This document shows, piece after piece, positions 55,162 to 64,000 of a DNA stretch of 64,000 nucleotides. A program made the translations under genes and the position numbers. The notes under the pieces are model-generated. The model saw nothing but the letters and a program-made list of their open reading frames with translations, made no database searches and was not told the DNA's origin. Origin of the DNA: Campylobacter vulpis (GTDB lineage: Bacteria; Campylobacterota; Campylobacteria; Campylobacterales; Campylobacteraceae). How positions within the stretch are numbered: position 1 is the first letter of the stretch; every line of letters starts with the position of its first letter. Location of the stretch: positions 372,001 to 436,000 of the forward strand of contig NZ_CP041617.1 in the NCBI RefSeq assembly GCF_014217995.1, given 5' to 3'.

Positions 55162-55398
55162 ATGGGTATAGGAAATATAGGTGTTAGTGGTTGGATTATT
55201 ATTTTGGTGATTGTCATTTTGCTTTTTGGAGCGAAAAAAATCCCAGAACTTGCTAAAGGCGTTGGTAAGGGCATTAAAACCTTTAGAAGTGAAATGGATA
55301 ATGATGATGAGCCAAAAAATGCAACGAAAATAGAAGAAAAGCCTGAAGAGAAAAAGACTGCTAGTGAAGCAAATTTAGATGAAGTCAAAAAAGCTTAA
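55162..55398 (+). CDS. tatA: Twin-arginine translocase subunit TatA
   Basis: 78-residue Tat pore subunit. The single membrane helix GWIIILVIVILLFGAKKIPELAKGVG includes the FGxKKLPELA-type motif and is followed by an amphipathic helix and acidic tail. Start ATG 55162, one base after the gmk stop, with AAGGAG upstream. It exports folded proteins such as PetA. Confidence 0.95.
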   Translation: MGIGNIGVSGWIIILVIVILLFGAKKIPELAKGVGKGIKTFRSEMDNDDEPKNATKIEEKPEEKKTASEANLDEVKKA

Positions 55399-55407
55399 GG
55401 TTTTGTT

Positions 55408-57000
55408 TTGAAAAATGTAGTTTATGAAGAAATTTATAAAATTTTAGGGCGAGATTTTATCCTTGAAAATCCAAAAGATAAAACTTTAGCACATTTTGCT
55501 ACCCCACTTGCCTTTTCTTTAGCTAAGGAATTTAAAAAATCTCCTGCTTTGATCGCTGCGAATTTGGCATTGAAATTTGAAAATCATTTTTATTTCGAAA
55601 AGGTTGAAGCGGTAAATGGCTATTTAAATTTTAGACTTTCTAAAACTTTTTTGGATACTCTTGCTAAAAAAGCTTTAAAGCAGCCTGATAAATTTGGTAA
55701 GGGACAGGTGAAAAGTGAAAGCTTTTTGCTTGAATATGTCAGTGCAAATCCCACAGGTCCTCTTCACATAGGGCATGCGAGGGGGGCTATTTTTGGTGAT
55801 ACCTTGGCAAGAGTGGCGAGACATTTGGGCTATCAGTTTGATACGGAGTATTATGTTAATGATGCGGGCAATCAAATCGACTTGCTTGGACTTTCAGTTT
55901 TATCTAAGGTTAAGATACTTTGTTTAAATGAAGAGCTTGAATACCCAGAAAATGCTTATAAGGGCGAGTATATTGATGATTTGGCGCGTGAGGCATTTGC
56001 AAATTTTGAAAAAGATTTTTTTACAATGGAAAATGTGCCAAATTTAGCTTTTTGGGCTAAGGATAAAATGCTTGATTTGATTAAGCAAAATTTAGCACAG
56101 GCAAAAATTACAATCGATCATTATGTGAGCGAAAGGTCTTATTATAACGCTTTGGAGGATACGATCAAATCCTTAAAAGCACACGGCGGTATTTATGAAA
56201 AGGATTATAAAATTTGGCTCGCTTCTTCGCTAAAGGGTGATGAAAAAGATCGCGTTATCGTGCGTGATGATGGGCGTGGGACTTATTTAGCTGCGGATAT
56301 AGTCTATCATAAGGATAAAATGAGTAGAAACTATGATAAGTGTATTAATATTTGGGGTGCTGATCATCACGGCTATATCCCAAGAATGAAGGCTGCGATT
56401 GAATTTTTAGGTTTTAATCCACAAAATTTGGAAATTATCCTTGCACAAATGGTGTCTTTATTGAAAAATAATCAACCTTACAAAATGAGCAAGAGAGCTG
56501 GAAATTTCATCTTGATGAGCGAGATTTTAGACGAAATAGGAAGCGATGCTTTAAGATTTATTTTTTTAAGTAAAAAATGCGACACGCATTTAGAATTTGA
56601 CATTGATACTCTTAAAAAAGAGGATAGTTCCAATCCTGTATTTTACATCAATTACGCCCATGCAAGGGTGAGGCAAATTTTTCTTAAGGCAGGAAAAAGC
56701 CTTGATGATGTTTTAGAAGCTGATTTATCAAATTTAAATGATGAGGCGACAAATTTATTATTTGAAGCTTTAAATTTGGGAGCAATTTTAAATGATGCTT
56801 TTGAGCAAAGAGCCTTACAGAAAATTCCAGATTATCTTAAAAATCTAGCGGCATCTTTTCATAAATTTTATTATGAAAACAGGGTTATAGGAACAGAAAA
56901 TGAAGAAAGCTTATTAAAGCTTTTTGCTCTAGTGGCACTTAGTATTAGGACGGGGTTTGCCCTTATGGGAATTCGGGCAAAGGATAAGATGGAGCATTAA
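55408..57000 (+). CDS. argS: Arginyl-tRNA synthetase
   Basis: Charges tRNA-Arg, 530 residues. The start is TTG at 55408, nine bases after tatA. EYVSANPTGPLHIGHARG (109-126) holds the HIGH motif, and KMSKRAGN near 365 is the KMSKS equivalent. The C-terminal DALR anticodon-binding domain is present. Ends overlapping the convergent zinc-ribbon gene by 4 bp. Confidence 0.97.
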   Translation: MKNVVYEEIYKILGRDFILENPKDKTLAHFATPLAFSLAKEFKKSPALIAANLALKFENHFYFEKVEAVNGYLNFRLSKTFLDTLAKKALKQPDKFGKGQVKSESFLLEYVSANPTGPLHIGHARGAIFGDTLARVARHLGYQFDTEYYVNDAGNQIDLLGLSVLSKVKILCLNEELEYPENAYKGEYIDDLAREAFANFEKDFFTMENVPNLAFWAKDKMLDLIKQNLAQAKITIDHYVSERSYYNALEDTIKSLKAHGGIYEKDYKIWLASSLKGDEKDRVIVRDDGRGTYLAADIVYHKDKMSRNYDKCINIWGADHHGYIPRMKAAIEFLGFNPQNLEIILAQMVSLLKNNQPYKMSKRAGNFILMSEILDEIGSDALRFIFLSKKCDTHLEFDIDTLKKEDSSNPVFYINYAHARVRQIFLKAGKSLDDVLEADLSNLNDEATNLLFEALNLGAILNDAFEQRALQKIPDYLKNLAASFHKFYYENRVIGTENEESLLKLFALVALSIRTGFALMGIRAKDKMEH

Positions 57001-57251
57001 AAGTCAAAAAGTTCCCCTATCCAACTTTCTCTCTTTTTCTTTTTATAGTAGCCGTCGTTGTGGTGAGGGTGATGGTGGTAGTCATTTCTTGTATAAGAAG
57101 AGTTTGTATTGGCGGCTGGAGTGCTGCGTTCGATAATTTTATCAAGCTCACCTCTATCAAGCCACACGCCACGGCATTTAGGGCAATAGTCAATTTCTAC
57201 GCCACTTCTATCACTCATCATTAAATCAACATTACAAACAGGGCAAAGCAT
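56997..57251 (-). CDS. Small TFIIB-type zinc-ribbon protein
   Basis: 84 residues. CPVCN at 3-7 and CPKCRGVWLDRGELDK near 18-33 form a four-cysteine zinc ribbon of the zf-TFIIB family. The tail contains a His-rich stretch (YHHHPHHND). Cytoplasmic. Role unknown; similar to Cj1164c. Confidence 0.85.
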   Translation of the reverse strand: MLCPVCNVDLMMSDRSGVEIDYCPKCRGVWLDRGELDKIIERSTPAANTNSSYTRNDYHHHPHHNDGYYKKKKRESWIGELFDF

Positions 57252-57295
57252 ATTTATCCTTTTTTTTGAAATTTATTGAATTTAAGCATAGTTTT

Positions 57296-57799
57296 CTAAA
57301 TAATGCGTTTAAATTCTTGGCGATTTCTAGTCATCATAAAGCTTTGTTCAAAAAAGATGAGTAGGGTTACAGATACACCAACGGCTAGAGCTAAGGTTAC
57401 AGAAAGGGTTGTAAAAAAATGATCAAAAAAACTGATTAAAAAATTTGTTTTAGCTTGTAAATCTTCACTTCTTATAAAAGAGAAAAGGTATAAAATGGCT
57501 TGATAGGCGTAAATTCCGGGTATCATAGGAATTAGAGCTGGAAAGGTGATGATTTCAGCGGGTGTTTTGCTGATTTTAGCGCATAAAATCCCTAGACAAC
57601 CTATACAAAAAGAAGCTACAAAGGTCGCTATGGCTAGAGTTTGAAAATGAAAATAATTTAACAAAGCAAAACGCAATCCGTGTGCAATGGCAGCTAGAAG
57701 AGCTGAAAAAATGAGTGTTTTTAAGGGGGGATTGCAAGCATAAGCAAAGCCAAATCCAGCAATCGCTGCAAAAAGCATATCATTAAGTAGGGCATTCAT
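57296..57799 (-). CDS. ThrE-type exporter, small half (YjjB-like)
   Basis: 167 residues, about five membrane helices, matching the ThrE_2/DUF3815 half of split threonine/serine or succinate exporters. FPALIPMIPGIYAYQAILYL is characteristic. Start ATG 57799 overlaps the upstream half's stop by 4 bp (ATGA), so the two are co-translated partners. Cj1165c-like. Confidence 0.85.
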   Translation of the reverse strand: MNALLNDMLFAAIAGFGFAYACNPPLKTLIFSALLAAIAHGLRFALLNYFHFQTLAIATFVASFCIGCLGILCAKISKTPAEIITFPALIPMIPGIYAYQAILYLFSFIRSEDLQAKTNFLISFFDHFFTTLSVTLALAVGVSVTLLIFFEQSFMMTRNRQEFKRII

Positions 57800-58572
57800 T
57801 GTAAAATTCCATAATTTGAAAGACTTAAGGTTGCATAAATACCCATAGCAATGCAACATACTAAAATCACAACACTAATAATACGACTAAGTCCCATCAA
57901 AATGTGGTCTTTTAAAATATCGATAATGGAATTGATGAAAAATACTCCAGGTATGAGATATAAGATGCTTGAACCTAAAGCTATATCGGCTTCTTTTGTT
58001 AAATTTGCATCGATTCCTAAAAAAACAATCCACGATGAAATAAAAGCACAAATGAGATATTGAATTCTTAAATCAATTTTAATTTTAGTTAAAATATATC
58101 TTAAACTAAGTCCTGCAAGTGTGCCTAAAAACACTAAACAAAAGCCCCCAAAATCTCCCCCAAAAAGCCTACAAAAAGCAGCATTTCCAAGTGAAACGAG
58201 AAGTAGAGTTAGGGCGTAAGGGTGCTTTTTTTGTGTGCTGATTTGATAAAAAAGTTTTTTAGCGTTTTCTAGTTCGTATTTTTTATCATAAATCGCCCAG
58301 CTTAAAGCGCTTAAATCTAAAATCAGCTTAAAATTTAAATGTGCGTGTTTGTTGGGTATGATATAGGTGCGATTAATGGAATTATCATCTTTATCGACTA
58401 TATTAATAGAAAAATGATGAAAAAAGAAGTTGATATTAACCTCATAGCCGTAAATTTGTGCAATTCTACCAACACATTTTGAAACCCTTGCCGTGTAAGT
58501 GCCTGAGCTTAACATCAGTTTTGTATATTCTGTCAAAAAATCGCTTAGAGCTTGAACTTGGGGCTTTTTCAT
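57796..58572 (-). CDS. ThrE-type exporter, large half (YjjP-like)
   Basis: 258 residues. A soluble N-terminal part (about 1-110) with SSGTYTARV-type motif precedes five or so membrane helices ending at LYLIPGVFFINSIIDI. It pairs with the small half to form a ThrE family exporter. The substrate (threonine, serine or succinate) is not determinable. Overlaps the DedA gene by 4 bp. Cj1166c-like. Confidence 0.85.
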   Translation of the reverse strand: MKKPQVQALSDFLTEYTKLMLSSGTYTARVSKCVGRIAQIYGYEVNINFFFHHFSINIVDKDDNSINRTYIIPNKHAHLNFKLILDLSALSWAIYDKKYELENAKKLFYQISTQKKHPYALTLLLVSLGNAAFCRLFGGDFGGFCLVFLGTLAGLSLRYILTKIKIDLRIQYLICAFISSWIVFLGIDANLTKEADIALGSSILYLIPGVFFINSIIDILKDHILMGLSRIISVVILVCCIAMGIYATLSLSNYGILQ

Positions 58573-59177
58573 TGTTTTTCTTTGATGAAAGGTTTTTTAA
58601 ATTTGATGTAAATAAGGCTAATGATGAGGACAAAAAGCAAGATGAAAAGTAAAATTTGATGTAAATATTCTTTAATCAAGTCTTCATTTTCTCCTAAAAA
58701 ATAGCCCAAAAAGACAAGTATGCTGACCCAAATTCCACTTCCAGCGGCGGTAAAAATGACAAAATTAATCACTCTCATTTTAGCTAAGCCAGCCGGCATA
58801 GAGATGTATTGACGAATGCCCGGAAGCAAACGACAAACGAAAGTAGAAAATTCGCCGTGTTTATTAAAGAAGTCTTCAAATTTAGCAAATTTTTCTTCTG
58901 TAATGCCAAAAAATCGCCCATAACGCAAGATAAAATCTCTTCCCCAAAAAAAGCAAAGATAATAGTTAATTAAAGCTCCCAAAATAGAACCAAAAATCCC
59001 GCTTAAAATACAAAGGCTAAGATCAAGCTCCCCCTTATGTGCCAAATAACCAGCAGGTATCATCACAATTTCGCTTGGAAAGGGTATAAAGCAACTCTCC
59101 AAAGTCATCAAAAGCACAATGCCAAGGTAGCCCCACGCACTTGCCGTTTCGATGATGAAATTAAATATCTCTTGCAT
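58569..59177 (-). CDS. DedA-family membrane protein
   Basis: 202 residues with the DedA layout: ESCFIPFPSEIVMIPAGYLA near 28-47 and RLLPGIRQYISMPAGLAKM near 118-136, both conserved, plus a C-terminal membrane helix. DedA proteins are linked to recycling of the undecaprenyl-phosphate lipid carrier or to membrane homeostasis. Starts one base inside the ppi stop. Confidence 0.88.
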   Translation of the reverse strand: MQEIFNFIIETASAWGYLGIVLLMTLESCFIPFPSEIVMIPAGYLAHKGELDLSLCILSGIFGSILGALINYYLCFFWGRDFILRYGRFFGITEEKFAKFEDFFNKHGEFSTFVCRLLPGIRQYISMPAGLAKMRVINFVIFTAAGSGIWVSILVFLGYFLGENEDLIKEYLHQILLFILLFVLIISLIYIKFKKPFIKEKQ

Positions 59178-59659
59178 TAAATTTGGTCTAAAATCTCAAT
59201 GTCTATGATTTTATCTCCTTGTTTAATGGAGTCTAAAACTTCGAGACTTTTTGTATCTTTTTCGTCAATTTGTCCAAAAACGGTATGAACGCCGTCTAAA
59301 TGAGGCTGTGGGCTGTGCGTGATGAAAAATTGCGAACTACCCGTATCACGTCCTGCGTGTGCCATAGAGAGTGTGCCTCTTAAATGTTTGTGTGTTTGAT
59401 TATCGCATTCGCAAGCGATTTTATAGCCTGCTCCTCCTATGCCATTTCCGTGTGGGCAGCCTCCCTGAATCACAAAATTTTTTATGACGCGGTGAAAGTT
59501 TAAATTTTTATAAAAACCCTCTTTAGCTAAATTTGCAAAATTACACACAGTTTGCGGAGCTTCTTCGCCAAAAAGTTTAAGCTTGATGTCGCCTTTTTCG
59601 GTTTTGATGAGGGCGACTTGATACTCTTTTACCTTGCTGGTGTCTATGGTTTTTAGCAT
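59177..59659 (-). CDS. Peptidyl-prolyl cis-trans isomerase (cyclophilin type)
   Basis: 160-residue cyclophilin. [16 protein letters not shown] holds the catalytic Arg and FVIQGG, and [20 protein letters not shown] is the active-site loop. No signal peptide, so cytoplasmic. Overlaps the upstream maf by 7 bp. Cj1171c-like. Confidence 0.95.
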   Translation of the reverse strand: MLKTIDTSKVKEYQVALIKTEKGDIKLKLFGEEAPQTVCNFANLAKEGFYKNLNFHRVIKNFVIQGGCPHGNGIGGAGYKIACECDNQTHKHLRGTLSMAHAGRDTGSSQFFITHSPQPHLDGVHTVFGQIDEKDTKSLEVLDSIKQGDKIIDIEILDQI

Positions 59660-61509
59660 TGATTTTCCTTTATGGTGTTTTCCAAAAGTTTTAGAGCGTT
59701 TTCTAATCTTAAATCTAGCGTTTGTAAGGCTTGAAAGATAAATTCTATCAGCTTTAAATTTTCTCGCAATAAAATTAAGTTTTTATTAAATGTATCCTCT
59801 AAAGTTCTTGGATTTAAAACCAAAATTCTAGCAAGATTTAGTTTAAACTGGGTAATGTAAGGACTTAAAAGCTCAAATAATTCATAATATTTTTCCTTAG
59901 CCTGTGAAAGAGAGTTTTGAATTTCGTCTAAAAGCTCAAGTTTGTAATGTTTTAAATTAGCACTTTCAAGCCTTATGATTTCCTCTTGTATGCGTTTGTG
60001 AAAATGCGAAAGTGTGGCTTGAAATTCCTTGCTATGTTTTTGTGCGAGTGTGATTTTCTCACTTGCTTTTTGCAAAAGTTCTTTGGAATTTGTAGGTTTT
60101 GTAAGGGGCGTAAAGGGTCTTTTTAGCTTTTCTTTTAAAAGCTCTTCGCAACAGGACTTAAAAGCTTTTTCTATGCAATGCTCTATCCTAGCACCTCCCT
60201 CAGTGGCATTATAGCAAGTGGGGCTTTGGCGTAAAATCATATCCTCTAAGTTTTGTTTAAATAAAAACCAAGTGTTATGAGTGAGAACCTCGCCCTCTCC
60301 ACCATAAGCTAAAACGCTAATTTTCTTATTTTCGCTCTCAAAATCTTGCCCGTTTTGATAATCTTTTGGGTGAGAAAAGCCACTTTCATCATAGCTTAAA
60401 TCCTGCCCGATTAAGATGATATTTTGAACCTCAAGAGCACTGGCAAGTGCATAAGACATACAGGCAACATTAGAAAGTGGTTGCTCAAAATCATAGTCCT
60501 TAAAGTCCATAAAATCAGCAAAATATAAAGCTTTATTAATGAGAATACAATCTTTATCTTTAAGATAAGTGGTAGCATTTGGATGCACTAAAGAAACTAA
60601 AATAAAGCAAATTCCCTCATCAAAATCCCCAAAATCGTGCTTAAAAAATTCCGCCGTAAAATCACTTCTTTCCACCATACATACAAAATCAGGCTTAATA
60701 TTATGCTTTGCTAAAATAGGATAAGCACTATCCGCACAAAAGATTAAGGCTTTTTCTCTATACTCTTTTAAAAGAGGAAGTTGCTTCATAAGGCTTGGTC
60801 CTGTGCTTACGATGATGGCAGTTTTGCTTAAATTGCGTCTTTTATCTAAGAATTCTTTGAGGCTTGGGCGTGTCAGTTGAAAGGGGAGATTGAGAATAAA
60901 TTGCTCTATGCCTTGCAAGGAGTCAAGAGGGTCGTTTCCTTGAGAGCAAATGGCGTAGCTAAAGCTTTGAAGTAGGGTTTGATTAAGCTTTATAATATCA
61001 TCGCTAAATTTTTCATAATAATCACTACAAAGTTCTAAAAAATACACTCTAGCATAGCTAAAAAAAGGCTCTAAGTAGCAAAGACAGCGAAGCTCCTCGG
61101 CGTTTATGGTATTAGCGTTAAAAATTAAGATTTTCTGCTCTGCAAGTTCTTTTGAAAAATCGATATAATGAAAGATAGTGTAAAGAATTTCAAGTTCTTT
61201 TTCAAAAATGACAATGTGTTTTAAATTAGGATTTTGAAGGAGAAATTGATACAAAAGCCCATTGCCAAAGCCGTAAAAATAAAGCACAGGATAAAGAGCA
61301 AATTTATCATTGTAACGCTCTAAATTTTGCTTAAGTTCATTTAAGGGATTTTGATACATCACCCCCCCCCCCTCGTCAAGCAAATTTAGATCAAGTTCAT
61401 TTTCGCCTACGATGAGTTTAAATTTGCTTTCTTTTATACTAAGAAGTTCTTGTTTTAAAAGAGGATTTTTAAGAGCGTTTAAATTTTTTTCAAAAAAGAC
61501 TTTTTGCAT
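59653..61509 (-). CDS. Motility accessory factor (flagellin glycosyltransferase), phase-variable
   Basis: A 618-residue maf-family protein (DUF115, MptE-like core), the group thought to transfer pseudaminic or legionaminic acid to flagellin. The central [21 protein letters not shown] and [10 protein letters not shown] with [12 protein letters not shown] are the DUF115 motifs, and [17 protein letters not shown] follows. An 11-G run (C11 on the plus strand, 61362-61372) encodes E46-G47-G48-G49; the gene is in frame as read and would be switched off by loss or gain of one G. Starts within the last 20 bp of the second maf. Confidence 0.9.
   Translation of the reverse strand: MQKVFFEKNLNALKNPLLKQELLSIKESKFKLIVGENELDLNLLDEGGGVMYQNPLNELKQNLERYNDKFALYPVLYFYGFGNGLLYQFLLQNPNLKHIVIFEKELEILYTIFHYIDFSKELAEQKILIFNANTINAEELRCLCYLEPFFSYARVYFLELCSDYYEKFSDDIIKLNQTLLQSFSYAICSQGNDPLDSLQGIEQFILNLPFQLTRPSLKEFLDKRRNLSKTAIIVSTGPSLMKQLPLLKEYREKALIFCADSAYPILAKHNIKPDFVCMVERSDFTAEFFKHDFGDFDEGICFILVSLVHPNATTYLKDKDCILINKALYFADFMDFKDYDFEQPLSNVACMSYALASALEVQNIILIGQDLSYDESGFSHPKDYQNGQDFESENKKISVLAYGGEGEVLTHNTWFLFKQNLEDMILRQSPTCYNATEGGARIEHCIEKAFKSCCEELLKEKLKRPFTPLTKPTNSKELLQKASEKITLAQKHSKEFQATLSHFHKRIQEEIIRLESANLKHYKLELLDEIQNSLSQAKEKYYELFELLSPYITQFKLNLARILVLNPRTLEDTFNKNLILLRENLKLIEFIFQALQTLDLRLENALKLLENTIKENQC
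61362..61372 (-). repeat. Poly-G tract (11 G) in maf
   Basis: Eleven consecutive C on the plus strand, G on the coding strand, 46 codons into the gene. The neighbouring maf has only five G at the same place. Homopolymer G tracts of this length are the standard phase-variation switch in Campylobacter. Confidence 0.9.
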
Positions 61510-63420
61510 ATTTTTCCTTTATTTTGTCCTTGTAGAAGCTTAAATGTTGCAAAGCGTTTTCAAGAGGTTTTAAGTGTTTAATAAGTGTGTCTTTTTGTGC
61601 TTTTAAGCCTTGTTTAGCTAGAGCGATGAGGCTTAGATGAGCCTTGGCGTAAAGCAAGGTTTTTTCGTAATTTTCTTGGATATTTTTAGTATTTTCTACC
61701 AAAATCATAGCAAGGTCAAATTCAAATTGTGCTAAGAGAGGATTTAAAACATCAAATAAAATCGCCTTGTCGCTTTTATTGTTTTCTATTTTTTCCTTAC
61801 AATTTTCTATGAGTTCGACTAAATTTGTTTGCGTTTCTTTGAAAGTTTGAGGATTAGAAAGAGAAAAAGTCTCGTAGGCTTTTTGAATTTCACCTTCATT
61901 TTCCTCAAGCTCTTGTAAAAATGCTTCGCTTAAACTTAAACTTTGATAAATTTTAGCATAGCATTTGAGTAAAAGCTCGTCTTGTTTGGCTTGGCTTAAG
62001 GGTTTTAAATTTTCAAAAGGTCTTTTTAATTCCTCTTTTAAAAGCTCTTCGCAACACTGCTTAAAGTCTTTTTCTATCGTTCCTTCTATCCTAGCACCTC
62101 CTTGCGTAGCGTTAAATATGCGAATGTCAAGCCACTTCTTAGCCTCTAAAATATCTTTTTCAAAACTATGCTTAAACATATTCCAATATAAATTTGTTTT
62201 CACAAAACCTTCCCCACCATAAGCTAAAACGCTAAATTTCTTACTTTCACTCTCATAATCTTGCCCGTGTTGATAGTCTTTAGGGTGAGAAAAGCCACTT
62301 TCATCATAGCTTAAATCCTCTGCCCGATTAAGATGATATTTTGCACTTTCAAGCATAAAGATAGCACAAAAGCTAAATTCGCCACGCTTGGACCTCCATA
62401 ATGCAGGGCAAAATCATCGAGCTTAAAAGCCTTGATGAAAGGCAGGGTTTCGTTAAATACAATATAGCTTCTTTTGTATTGCTCCATATATTTAAGAGCG
62501 TTTGGATGCACGACACTTTTAAGGATAAAGCAAATTCCCTCATCAAAATCCCCAAAATCGTGCTTAAAAAATTCCGCCGTAAAATCACTTCTTTCCACCA
62601 TACATACAAAATCAGGCTTAATATTATGCTTTGCTAAAATAGGATAAGCACTATCCGCACAAAAGATTAAGGCTTTTTCTCTATACTCTTTTAAAAGAGG
62701 AAGTTGCTTCATAAGGCTTGGTCCTGTGCTTACGATGATGGCAGTTTTGGCAATGTTCCCTCTTTTGTTTAAAAGTTCCTTAACGCTAGGACGACTTACA
62801 ATGAAAGGAAGATTATGGATAAAATGCCCCACACCTTGTAAGGCGTCCTCTAGGTTATTACCCTTGCTAAACATCGCTTGAGAAAAGGTTTCTTGTAAAT
62901 CAAGGGCGAGTCTTTCATAATCTTGCTGAAAATTTTCATAATACTTAGCACCCAAATGCAAAACGAAAGTCTTAGCATAAGCTAAAAAAGGCTCTTTTGT
63001 GCAAAGCTCTCTTAAAATTTCATTATTTGTTTGATGATAGATGATGAGTTTTTGCTCTTTTAGCTCTTTTGAAAAATCAATGAGACTCAGGCACAGCCAT
63101 AAAAGCTCTAAATTTCTTTCAAATATTACCAAATGCTTATGGTGTGGGTTTTGAAGTAAGGCTTTATACAAAAGCCCATTGCCAAAGCCGTAAAAATAAA
63201 GCACAGGATAAAGAGCAAATTTATCATTGTAACGCTCTAAATTTTGCTTAAGTTCATTTAAGGGATTTTGATACATCACCCCCTCCTCTAAATTCGAAAG
63301 GTTAAGCTCTAAACTATCCTTTCCAAAGACGGGCTTAATGTGCGTATGTTTAATGCCTCTTAGCTCTAATTTTAGCGTTTGGTTTTCAAGAGCATTTAAA
63401 TTTTTTTCTAAAATAGTCAT
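61490..63420 (-). pseudogene. Second motility accessory factor gene, frameshifted
   Basis: A maf paralogue split in two frames: 63420 to 62311 (369 residues, N-terminal plus DUF115 core) and 62356 to 61490 (C-terminal part). The break is a 2-bp expansion: CCTCTG at 62317-62322 where the intact paralogue has CCTG (60402-60405), so [14 protein letters not shown] becomes IILIGQRI-stop. Removing CT would restore a full protein. Start ATG 63420 overlaps the yebC stop (ATGA). It shares stretches of 225 and 118 identical bases with the intact maf. Confidence 0.88.
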
Positions 63421-64000
63421 TCTATATTCGTATAAACAGCTTGGACATCATCATCATCTTCTAATTTATCGAGCAGTTTTTCTATATCGGCTAGTTGCTC
63501 CTCACTAAAACTTACAGGCGAATTTGGCACATATTCAAGCCCTGCCTTTTTAAGCACCAAGCCCTTAGCTTCAATGGCATTGCTTAATTCCCCAAAAGCA
63601 GTATAATCACCGCTAATTAAAAGCTCTTCTTCATCTTGATTTAGTTCCTCAAGTCCTGCATCGATGAGGTCAAGCTCAAGCTCCTCTAAATCGCCCTCAA
63701 ATTTTTCTAAATGAAAAACCGCCTTTCTAGCAAACATAAAACCTAAAGCCCCGTTTTGCAACATTTCTCCACCATTTTTGTTAAAGATAGCCTTGACATT
63801 AGCCACGGTTCTGGTTGGATTATCACTCATACACTCAACCATTATCAAAGCTCCGTGCGGTGCTTTACCCTCATAATGTATGCTTTTAATCTCCGCACTA
63901 TCCTTACCGCTTGCCCTTTTGATTGCGGCGTCGATGTTGTCTTTTGGCATATTATTTGCCTTAGCGGTGGCGATGGCAGAACGGAGTTTAGGATTCATAT
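63417..64000 (-). CDS. YebC/PmpR-family protein, partial
   Basis: The C-terminal 193 or more residues of a YebC-type protein (transcriptional regulator or translation factor acting at polyproline stalls, depending on the branch). The N-terminal 40 or so residues, including the usual AGHSKWANI start, lie beyond the window edge. [16 protein letters not shown] and [28 protein letters not shown] are diagnostic. It ends in an ATGA overlap with the maf pseudogene. Cj1172c-like. Confidence 0.93.
   Translation of the reverse strand, partial: MNPKLRSAIATAKANNMPKDNIDAAIKRASGKDSAEIKSIHYEGKAPHGALIMVECMSDNPTRTVANVKAIFNKNGGEMLQNGALGFMFARKAVFHLEKFEGDLEELELDLIDAGLEELNQDEEELLISGDYTAFGELSNAIEAKGLVLKKAGLEYVPNSPVSFSEEQLADIEKLLDKLEDDDDVQAVYTNIE

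Noticed and set aside
1-64000. CRISPR arrays, tRNA and rRNA genes
   Set aside because: No regularly spaced repeats and no cloverleaf or rRNA sequence were found by reading; only the tmRNA was recognised.

Overview
The window is from a thermotolerant Campylobacter, inferred from several features read in the sequence. The DNA is AT-rich. It carries a peb2-tpx pair, a Cet energy-taxis cluster (two PAS proteins and a membrane receptor), three tandem metQ genes beside metN/metI/valS, the rpsB-tsf-ABC-fliR-acidic protein-gmk-tatA-argS block, and motility accessory factor (maf) glycosyltransferases with a poly-G tract. The tmRNA tag reads ANNAKFAPAYAKVA. From memory this differs from the C. jejuni tag at two places, so a relative such as the C. 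upsaliensis/C. helveticus group is more likely than C. jejuni itself; the species cannot be fixed from the sequence alone. C. jejuni locus numbers below are from memory.

1-7568: the 3' end of guaA (about 46% G+C, far above its surroundings) followed by a restriction-modification island built by nested insertion. A restriction enzyme/beta-class methylase pair sits between two copies of the last 105 bp of guaA. Next comes a gamma-class methylase whose partner gene was separated from it by a second methylase/endonuclease pair, flanked by a perfect 16-bp direct repeat. The island ends in the C-terminal relic of another beta-class methylase. No integrase or transposase is present.

7569-21440: mostly minus-strand core genes (sarcosine-oxidase-like flavoenzyme, ubiX, flgA, metQ x3, metI, metN, valS, a periplasmic protein), then plus-strand Rep/UvrD-like helicase, peb2 and tpx. 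The metQ leader contains a possible short Met-rich leader peptide (MMSQMS) with a good Shine-Dalgarno, immediately followed by a perfect 10-bp stem: a candidate methionine attenuator.

21434-32726: rpoD, dnaJ family gene, motA/motB, polA and a 1312-residue serine-protease autotransporter of the IgA-protease type. 32981-38327: a CheZ-like protein, tmRNA, a tRNA methylase, a frameshifted YkgJ-family gene, TPR lipoprotein, trpC, HIT protein and mnmH.

38305-49668: Pit phosphate transporter; an orphan inverse-autotransporter (intimin/invasin) beta-barrel with no passenger; a C4-dicarboxylate symporter; the Cet cluster; mnmG; and petABC for the cytochrome bc1 complex. 49727-57000: translation and secretion genes led by rpsB, whose leader can fold into an H-type pseudoknot.

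56997-64000: minus-strand, tightly overlapping block: yebC, a broken maf, a maf with an 11-G tract, ppi, a DedA protein, two ThrE-type exporter halves and a zinc-ribbon protein. Gene neighbours differ from C. jejuni at many block boundaries, so the genome is extensively rearranged. No tRNA, rRNA, CRISPR array, insertion sequence or prophage was seen. No gap between genes exceeds 260 bp.
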